Source: Petasospora fabianii (taxonomy: Eukaryota > Ascomycota > Saccharomycetes > Phaffomycetales > Wickerhamomycetaceae). Taken from it: 64,000 bases of DNA. The DNA is taken from the NCBI GenBank assembly GCA_022641835.1, contig CP048722.1, positions 369,728 to 433,727 on the forward strand, written 5' to 3'. Made by a program: the position numbers and the translations under genes. The number at the start of each line of letters is the position of its first letter. The first letter of the stretch is position 1. The notes below the pieces were generated by a model, which worked only from the letters and a program-made list of their open reading frames with translations, had not been told where the DNA came from and made no database searches. Below are positions 57,000 through 64,000 of the stretch, one piece after another.

Positions 57000-58136
57000 A
57001 TGGATCTCGTTCTTGAATTTGCGGATGCCTATTTGATGGACTATGTCTATGCAAGACTTTTCCCAGCATCCCTTGGTAACAACATTCCGTTCGCTGTCCA
57101 GGAATCCTTGGCTTTGAAAAACAGCTCCGTTGTTGACATGTTCAAAGCTCAGTCACAAAGAGTTCTTCAATCAGCTACCATTAACAAGGCCATCGCTGAT
57201 ATGGCTCAAACGGATAAATATGGTTACGCTCCAGTTTGGTTCCGTACCACTGCCGACACATATTCTTCGCTCCTTGCTAGATCGAACATTATCAGACAAT
57301 CAATTTCACTTTATATTCTTATGGTTGTTTTCGGTTATATTCTCTATTTCGGTACCGCTTCCTTATCTTACTATTTCGTGTTTGACAAGGCCATCTTTAA
57401 CCACCCAAGATACCTCAAGAACCAGATGTCTTTGGAAATTCAACAAGCTACTGGTGCCATCCCAGTAATGGTTTTGCTGACACTCCCATGGTTCCTTGCA
57501 GAACTTCAAGGATGGTCATACCTTTACTACGACGTTAACTCTGTCACTGGAGGTTGGTGGGCCATCGTTTGGCAATTCCCTTGCTTCATCATGTTCACTG
57601 ACTGTCTCATCTATCTCATTCATAGATGGTTGCACTGGCCAAAAGTTTACAAGGCACTTCACAAACCTCATCACAAGTGGCTCGTCACAACTCCATACGC
57701 TTCTCATGCCTTCCACCCAGTTGACGGTTACGCCCAATCGTTGCCATACCACCTTTACCCATTCTTTTTCCCATTGCACAAGGTGAGTTATCTCTTCCTC
57801 TTCACATTTGTCAACTTTTGGACCGTTATGATTCACGATGGTGAGTACATGTCCAACGATCCAGTCATCAATGGAGCTGCTTGCCACACTGTGCATCACT
57901 TGTATTTCAACTACAACTACGGTCAATTCACCACACTTTGGGATAGAATCGGTAAGAGTTACAGAGAACCTGACAGAGAGCTCTTTGATAAGAGCAAGAA
58001 GAAGTCTAGTGAGACTTGGGAGAGCCAAGTTAAGAAGATGGAGAAAATTAAGGAAGTTGTTGAAGGTAATGATGCTGACGACAGAATCTACGGTACAGAG
58101 GAGTCTATCACCTTGAGTCGTAAGAAGAAGATTTAA
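57000..58136 (+). CDS. ERG3: Delta-7-sterol C-5 desaturase
   Basis: ER membrane enzyme that introduces the C-5 double bond of ergosterol. The 378-residue protein starts [19 protein letters not shown], as in other yeasts, has four hydrophobic segments, and carries the di-iron His boxes HRWLH, HKPHH, HAFHP and HTVHH (residues about 205-300). [20 protein letters not shown] is close to the Candida sequence. The C-terminus ends RKKKI, a KKxx-type ER retrieval signal. At [10 protein letters not shown] a CTG codon falls where other yeasts have Leu. The start is in a good context (CACCATGG). Confidence 0.97.
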   Translation: MDLVLEFADAYLMDYVYARLFPASLGNNIPFAVQESLALKNSSVVDMFKAQSQRVLQSATINKAIADMAQTDKYGYAPVWFRTTADTYSSLLARSNIIRQSISLYILMVVFGYILYFGTASLSYYFVFDKAIFNHPRYLKNQMSLEIQQATGAIPVMVLLTLPWFLAELQGWSYLYYDVNSVTGGWWAIVWQFPCFIMFTDCLIYLIHRWLHWPKVYKALHKPHHKWLVTTPYASHAFHPVDGYAQSLPYHLYPFFFPLHKVSYLFLFTFVNFWTVMIHDGEYMSNDPVINGAACHTVHHLYFNYNYGQFTTLWDRIGKSYREPDRELFDKSKKKSSETWESQVKKMEKIKEVVEGNDADDRIYGTEESITLSRKKKI

Positions 58137-58594
58137 TCATTACTTGTGTGTTCTTTCTATCTTTCTCTAATCCCCCGCTGAATGACTATACCCATACATA
58201 CACATACACTTTGGTTGTTCCGTCAATTGGTGAACAACACTCTTACGTTTGCTCACGCCAAATGTTCTTTCATGAAAACGAAACGTATATACTAACTTTT
58301 AACTTATGAGATAATTGAACAATTAAGCCGACAATAACATGACGTTACTATAGGATCGCGCCGCCGTTGATGATCCGCCGGAATAACTTTTGTGTAAGGT
58401 TTAACTCCTTGGCGGTTCCTTGGCGGCAACGACGATCAAGAACACCTGTCTTCAAACAAAGCGAAAGACAAAACCTATATGCCCTTGGACCAGCGGCCTA
58501 GATCCAAACTAGGACTCTCCCGTTCACTGCTGAATCTCACAAAAAGAAATGGACCAGACAGCGGCTTCTTCATCTGGGGCTGTTGCTGCTCAAG
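58137..58594 (+). other. ERG3 3' flank and SVL3-like promoter
   Basis: 458 bp without a supported gene. An ATG at 58549 runs into a stop at the splice donor of the next gene and is in the wrong frame for its second exon. Confidence 0.4.
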
Positions 58595-60822
58595 ATGCTT
58601 CCCCGACACTTCAAGTCTTCCGCATGCTTATCAGTCGGTAATACCACCATGAATCAAGTAACTCTTCCTCTCTGGAAACTTTTTCTAACCTTTCAATCAC
58701 AGTAGGAGACACCCCGACCGCCTACCAGTTGAGCCGCCACATTTGTCGTCTCCCAAAATCCAATGTTATGCTTTACGTCGTCTCACGCTGTATGAGGAAC
58801 ACTTTTCTCTGGAACGATACTGGTGAGACTGAAGAGCACACGATCAATGGTGCATCATATCCTTCAATGGAAGATTTCCATGAGCTGGTGAAGGGATCAT
58901 CCGATCAGTTAATCTTTAACGCTATCTTTATCATCTGCCCCGATATACCAACCTTGGAGGAAACTGTTGGTGCAATGAAACAACATATGACAAGAGACTC
59001 AATTTTACTCGTTGATTGTCAATTTGGTGTGTTGCTAGAGGATATTGTCCATTCTGTGGTACCGAAATCTCTGTGTTTAGGAACATTTTGTGAGAGTGAC
59101 GTCTGGTTCGATGCAGCGGAAAATGTCTTTCATTCCTCTGACAAGGATAAAGATGTTGTTGTACACTTAGGATACAGTGGATCTCGCCAAAACTTTAAGG
59201 GATCTCGAGTTGATACACTTGAACACTCATCTATATCCAAACATCCAGGACTAATATCCTTGATATGCTTGCTAAAGGATCATTTGAAGATATGCCTCAC
59301 AGCTCCAGGAACAGAGTTCACACGCTTGGTTTGGGAAACATGTATAACAAAGACTCTAGATCTTATGTGCATTGCAATGGGAACACTTGATCGCCAAGAA
59401 ATCTTGAACAGAGGTACACCCGTCTATGTCCTCCGTAATGCCATGAACGAACTCACTTCTTTGCTACATCTTGAGACAGGAAAACCATCCATAATAAGAG
59501 TACCGGATCCCAGTTCTGATATCCTTCTGGCCGATATTGTGCAAGAATGGTTGTCACAGGCTAAGCCATACAAGTGTCACTTAATATCATCTCTTCTGCA
59601 AGGATTGGAGAACTACTGTTTGCTCCTTTTATTCCGTTTCTTGCAAATTGCTGATACCCGATCCCTGCAATCCTCCACTTTGGAGTTCATCTATGCCCTA
59701 CTTACCCCAAGGTTGGTCGCCATCCCGCGTGATCCAACATATATTGCCGCTCCGGAATACCAACAGACTGATAAAGAAAAACACCCATTGCTGACTTACC
59801 AAGATATCTATGTTCCTTCAAAAGATTTGCCACTATCCACCCAGCCCGATATGTTCGAATTTCCAGAGTATATGTACGGGCAAGGTATGCTTGAATTAAT
59901 TGAAGCTGATGAACCAGCTGTCAGAGCTCCTACAACCATCCTGCAGCAGTCTATTACCCAACTGAGTGTTGAAGCTGAACCACCAGACCGTAAGTCAGTG
60001 TCTCTTCCTGAGCTGGCCACACTGGATACATTTGAGCGGTTGGTTTTAGCTGCTAATAGCGTTATCTCGGGACCCCATCCCAATATATCTTTCAAAGGGC
60101 CAGGAAAAACGAGACAACAGTCTATCCCCTTTGATCATGCTCTTGATATCACTTACAACGCTAGTGATGGTATGCAACGCCATGTTGTGTACAGAGATCA
60201 AGATCGTCCTAAGTGCACTTCAAGGGACTTCTTCTTGAAAAGAGGCTCTCAATGGTTCCCTGAAGGAACAGCATTCGATGTTGAAATGGATAACGAGTTA
60301 TTCAATGCCGATACAGAAATTGAAGACGAGTTTGAGACTGCTGCTCAATTTCCCGTATCTCCCTATCCAAGGCCCATCTCCAAGCATGGTGTCCATTTGA
60401 ACTACGATAGGAGACTGCTTTATCTAATTCAAAGGCTCCCCAGGAAATGCGAAGCAGACAAGAATAATGGAACAGGTGGTGAAAGTCAAAGTCATAGTCA
60501 ACCAGAAGAAACACCGTCACCCTCACTACATGAAGACACTGAACGACAGAGTAATGCTGAAGCACCTGATTCTTATATTACTGAGCTTCAAAAGATGAGG
60601 CTAGCAAGAAGTTTTAAGCCATCATATCTAGAGAAGCAAGGAGAACATATGCAAAAACAGCGATTGGAGGCTCGATCTAAAAGAGCAAATCTGAGCTGGG
60701 AAGTCCAGTTTACTGACGTAGCGGGTCGGGACAGTATTGATTGGGTGAGAGCTTCCCGCTTTATGCCGCTCCTTAAGAAACGGCCTACAAGGAAGGATCC
60801 CTACATGGGCGAGTATGAGTGA
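58595..60822 (+). CDS. Svl3/Pam1-like protein with ketopantoate-reductase-type fold
   Basis: Two exons (58595-58637 and 58703-60822) give 720 residues. After splicing the N-terminus reads MLPRHFKSSACLSVVGDTPT, then AYQLSRHICRLPKSNVMLYV, a Rossmann-like beta-alpha-beta start with VVGDTP as the nucleotide loop. FNAIFIICPDIPTLEETVGAM and SILLVDCQFGVLLEDIV continue a PanE/ApbA-like dinucleotide domain, and a helical second domain follows to about 380. Yeast Svl3 and Pam1 share this layout, with residues at SLQELSS, SSGFIQLEPFV and a helical second half. The C-terminal half (about 400-720) is polar and disordered. No catalytic Lys or Glu can be assigned by eye. Role unknown; localisation at bud tips in Svl3 is the only clue. 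Confidence 0.65.
58638..58702 (+). other. Intron in the SVL3-like gene
   Basis: 65-nt intron. Donor GTAATA (non-canonical third to sixth bases), branch TCTAAC, acceptor CAG at 58700-58702; an alternative TAG three bases on removes one Val and keeps frame. Confidence 0.75.
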
Positions 60823-60946
60823 ATGATTATATAATGGACACAACATGCTATAAATCGATCATCTAAAAAATCTGTATCACATTCAACAATGTGATTCTAG
60901 TAAGTTGTAAGAACTGAAAATTTCAGCAAAGCACAGGATCAAAAGA

Positions 60947-62854
60947 TTAAAGAGCCATTGTTAGCCACTCCCAGTTATTGTTTTGGCCCCCCTCATTGGA
61001 CTGCCGTTTGCCGCCAGTGTTGTCTTGTCCGTGATCTATATCCATGGTAGATCCAAATTGGTATCCCATCTGATGATCTTCATCAAATCCAAACCCTTCT
61101 GTACCACTTCCAGTACCGGCATGTGAATGAATTGCCGTCATAGTGTTATCGGTGAGGAAATTGGCATCTGGTATTGTCTGTTTCTGCTTAGCTGGTCCAC
61201 CTGTGGAAGCTGTTGTTGACCCTTTCTTCTTAAGATTTGTTGAAGAAGTACCAGCCTTCTTCTTGTCATCAGTCTTAGCCGTGGTGACCTTCTTTACAGT
61301 AGGAGGAACAGACGATTTGCTTGGTGATGGCGGTTGGACACTACCACTTTTGGAAACTGAGGATGATCCTCTTTGTCTCTTCTTGATCACATCGGTCTTT
61401 AGTGACAATGGACGAACGACACCGTGAAGTTTTAGGAAAAGACCACAAGCATTACAAAGCGGTTGACCTTCTGGGTTTCTTCTCCATAAAGGTGTAGTTT
61501 GAGTATTACAGTTGGTGCATCTCGTGTTGGTGTTCGAAGTTGATGTGGTATCAGTCTTCTTAGCTGGGGCAGAAGATGATATTGGTGTAGCAGCGGCAGA
61601 GCCAGCAGACGTTGTAGCGAGGGATGCCGCATTTGACAGTTGTGTTGCCGAGCTATTCCTCTTAGCCTTAGTAAGCTTAGATGTAGTCGGCTTCTTCTTG
61701 ATTGTCGAAGCGGTAGATGACTGTCTTCTGAAATTGATAGCAGGGGACAAGTTTGATTGGGAAGAAGATGAGTCAACCATCATGATATCTTGGTTTGGTT
61801 CCATTTTCACTGAAGAGCGACCGTTATCAACAGAGTTTGACATATTAGCAAAAGATGTAGTGGAAGAAACGGTTCTCATTTGACTTGCAAAGCTCATGTT
61901 GTTTCTGCCAGTGCCTCCACCATAGTACCCTTCAAGGAACGAACCACTTTCAATCGTTGGAGTTTGAGCAGCAGATGAAGCTGGTGAATTTAACGACTGT
62001 GTGTAAACGGACTGGAAGTAGCTTGGATTTTCATTAAAGCTGGAGGAGACATTGTTGAAGCTGGACGGAGCCTCATAGGAAGAACTGATTGCATCAAGAG
62101 GATCCATAAATGATGCAGCATCATTGTTCGGTGAGTCAAGATACCCAGAGCCATATATGTTATCAAAGCCGTTTGTGTTAAAGCTTGAGGATACGCTATG
62201 TGAGTGGAAGCTCCCGTGCTCATGGCTGTTGATGTTGTTGCCATTGTTATTGTTGTTGTTATTGTTGTTATTATGATGAAAGTTTGAAAAAGAATGTGGT
62301 TGAATTGGAAGACCCGGCATGCTCTTGAATACATCTCCTGGATGATCATCCATGGTGGGCATTTGTGAGTCTTCTTGTCCAATCTTTTTAATGTGGGCAA
62401 CATAGTCAAAGTCATCCGATGTTGGGTCATTTGTAGAAGTCTGTGGCTCTGATAAACTTGATTTAGTTCCCTGTTGCTGTCCAAGAAGGAACTTGGTGAG
62501 GTTAGACGTCATCTTTGGCTTTTCAGACTGTAATAATGAAGAATTACCAAAGTCAAGGTACTCGTCGCCACCTGTCGACATACCGTACTGTTGTATGGTA
62601 TCGTTCTGATATGATGAAGAGCCATCTGTATGGATGTCATTTGCCTGATTTTGATGGGGCCTATTGTTGAGATAACTATGGCCACTTTCGTTATTGTGAT
62701 TTATATTGTTCTTGAGCTGGTTCATCCCCATCATTCGCCAAGTTAAGTTCTGCATTCGTTCTCTATAGGGAAGAGAAGCTTTAGCTTTGGCATACATTCT
62801 CCAAAGGGCCTCAGCCGAAGGGTCATCTATCATATCGCCGAGATCGTTAGACAT
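60947..62854 (-). CDS. GAT1: GATA-type nitrogen regulator (Gat1/AreA family)
   Basis: Activator of nitrogen-catabolite-repressed genes. The 635-residue protein begins with the AreA-type N-terminal block [20 protein letters not shown] (about 17-36) followed by LTWRMM, then long Asn/Ser-rich stretches with a ten-Asn run. The single zinc finger [25 protein letters not shown] (residues 446-470, Cx2Cx17Cx2C) is followed by [16 protein letters not shown] and a basic tail (KKRQR). The protein ends WEWLTMAL, close to the WEWLTMSL that in Aspergillus AreA binds the corepressor NmrA. Gln3 is an alternative name, but the N-terminal block and length favour Gat1/AreA. Confidence 0.92.
   Translation of the reverse strand: MSNDLGDMIDDPSAEALWRMYAKAKASLPYRERMQNLTWRMMGMNQLKNNINHNNESGHSYLNNRPHQNQANDIHTDGSSSYQNDTIQQYGMSTGGDEYLDFGNSSLLQSEKPKMTSNLTKFLLGQQQGTKSSLSEPQTSTNDPTSDDFDYVAHIKKIGQEDSQMPTMDDHPGDVFKSMPGLPIQPHSFSNFHHNNNNNNNNNNGNNINSHEHGSFHSHSVSSSFNTNGFDNIYGSGYLDSPNNDAASFMDPLDAISSSYEAPSSFNNVSSSFNENPSYFQSVYTQSLNSPASSAAQTPTIESGSFLEGYYGGGTGRNNMSFASQMRTVSSTTSFANMSNSVDNGRSSVKMEPNQDIMMVDSSSSQSNLSPAINFRRQSSTASTIKKKPTTSKLTKAKRNSSATQLSNAASLATTSAGSAAATPISSSAPAKKTDTTSTSNTNTRCTNCNTQTTPLWRRNPEGQPLCNACGLFLKLHGVVRPLSLKTDVIKKRQRGSSSVSKSGSVQPPSPSKSSVPPTVKKVTTAKTDDKKKAGTSSTNLKKKGSTTASTGGPAKQKQTIPDANFLTDNTMTAIHSHAGTGSGTEGFGFDEDHQMGYQFGSTMDIDHGQDNTGGKRQSNEGGQNNNWEWLTMAL
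62243..62272 (-). repeat. Poly-Asn tract in GAT1
   Basis: Ten consecutive Asn codons (AAT/AAC). Confidence 0.92.
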
Positions 62855-64000
62855 CTCTTCTTCTTTTGGTTCGTGTGTTCGTTTGCGGATTAACTTGTGT
62901 GAATTTTATCCAATAGTATCAAAGTGACAAGATATTAGCTTTAAGAAGTAAGTGGAGTCAGCCGTGAAGAGTGAGATGGTCTGGGCAATCTGTCCTTAAA
63001 GTGTTGAACCTTTATGGAACTGGTTGGGTAGTGGTGGTGCTTTTGTTGTTCTTGTTTGTAAAGTTGGGTTTGTAAAGGTCCGGCTGGTGTATGTTTCAGG
63101 GATTTTATTGGTTGTCGGCTTTCGTCGACATCGCCGCTTGCGCGCGCATCAACACTGAGGACATACGGTACTGAAAACGCCAGGAACATGATTTGAATTA
63201 AGGTAAGTTAATCTATTTTGATAATTAGAGCCTTCTCAAGGTATTTATTTACAATTTCCATTAACTTATTGCGGCTGTAGATGGTTAGATGATGCCTAGA
63301 TCTATTTCGGATTAAAGAGAGTAGTTCTACCGTTGCTTAAGCTACAACGCAGCAGCCCTAGACTCGCTGCCGATAAAAGAAAGACCCCCCACCACTCTCA
63401 GCAGCAATGGAGTCACACAGTTTGACTCTTAATGATTGAATCAATTATAACGTGTTGCCATAGTACCCACTAGCTTTCTCTCGTACAACTACAACTTCTA
63501 AGCCAGCAAGCACAAAGGAATAGAGGTGTCTCCCCACACTGGCCGCTGATTGGTCGGATAAGAACACCGTTTTCGCGACCCGGCTTTATCTGCCTGCCGT
63601 CGGCTGCCGGTGACGTGATGACTCCGTTTGGACAAGATCGCGGCCTTCGAGACTCGGACTCGGACACTGTGAAGAAACATCATTGTGGGGCATTGGAGGC
63701 CAAGTCGAGGTGACTGAGTGTTTTGATGGATCTTTGAAGTGTCTATGAGTTTATTTGTGTGTAATTTTTTTTGCATTTTTTGGGGTATTGCGCACTCAAC
63801 GTTGTTGTTCATCAACAGCGGCTAGGCTCGGACTACATTGGGAGTTGGTTGTGAATAACAAACCATATGACAGGTAAATTGATGCTCACGCGATTAACAT
63901 TCTATCATATATCAATCAAAGAACTTATTCAACTTGATTGTAGATCAGGGTCTTCCTTGTGACGGGCCAGGCGTGGCCATACCTGGCGAAGCTAATTGTT
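62855..64000. promoter_or_regulatory. GAT1 upstream region to the window end
   Basis: 1.15 kb with no gene I can support. The first 350 bp is the GAT1 promoter. Around 63120-63170 it is rich in CpG. Minus-strand frames at 62941-63189 and 63498-63815 lack domains. A neighbouring gene may begin beyond the edge. Confidence 0.4.

Noticed and set aside
58549-58640. ATG at 58549 as start of the SVL3-like gene
   Set aside because: Its frame meets a stop at the splice donor and does not match the phase of exon 2; the ATG at 58595 does.
63498-63815. 105-codon minus-strand frame near the right edge
   Set aside because: No motif; basic, low-complexity composition typical of chance frames.
1-64000. CUG-Ser clade origin
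   Set aside because: CTG sits at a conserved Leu in ERG3; one position only, so weak, but nothing supports Ser decoding.

Overview
The window is nuclear DNA from a budding yeast (Saccharomycotina). The evidence is compact, mostly intron-less genes with recognisable yeast orthologues, a few short 5'-proximal introns with GTATGT or GTAAGT-type donors and TACTAAC-type branch points, and yeast-specific families (Aim21, Pet127, Far11, Cak1, Caf16, Eps1). It is unlikely to be a Saccharomyces relative: it carries a HapX-type bZIP iron regulator and a dynactin p25 subunit, and NTF2 has three introns. At the one well-conserved position I checked (ERG3), CTG falls on a leucine, so there is no sign of CUG-Ser decoding. 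I cannot name the species.

I support 34 protein-coding genes and no tRNA, rRNA, transposon or CRISPR. 0-5.4 kb: PMI40 (cut by the left edge), a GAS5-like glucanosyltransferase and AIM21, all on the minus strand. 5.5-8 kb: NTF2, a divergent dynactin p25, and a degenerate Arf-like GTPase overlapping p25 tail to tail. 8.8-18.7 kb: HapX and PET127 share a divergent promoter with five CACGTG sites, followed by ANY1, YEA4 and EPS1. 18.6-25.2 kb is gene-poor: a 3.4 kb intergenic region leads to a WOR1/MIT1 WOPR regulator, followed by another 1.3 kb gap with hairpins and simple repeats. 25-33 kb, plus strand: YIA6, PPH3, RAD55, ADI1 and an SCC4-like gene. 33-41.6 kb: TPS2, an ADY2-type acetate transporter, a second gene-poor gap, HST3 and GPN3. 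41.8-53.2 kb: FAR11, SPC98, an MCH-type permease, one unrecognised gene, CAK1 and GYP8. 53.2-63 kb: SPT8, CAF16, ERG3, an SVL3/PAM1-like gene and a GAT1/AreA-type GATA factor.

The genes are ordinary neighbours rather than one pathway cluster. Themes recur: genome maintenance and mitosis (PPH3, RAD55, SCC4, HST3, SPC98, CAK1, SPT8), nutrient regulation (HapX, GAT1, WOR1), and cell surface, trehalose and sterol metabolism (PMI40, GAS5, YEA4, TPS2, ERG3). I see no convincing undescribed multi-gene system. The best candidates for a second look are the Arf-like protein without switch motifs beside dynactin p25, the E-box array between HapX and PET127, the WOR1 upstream island, MluI-box palindromes before RAD55 and SCC4, and the unrecognised 252-residue protein rich in Ser/Thr-Pro sites.
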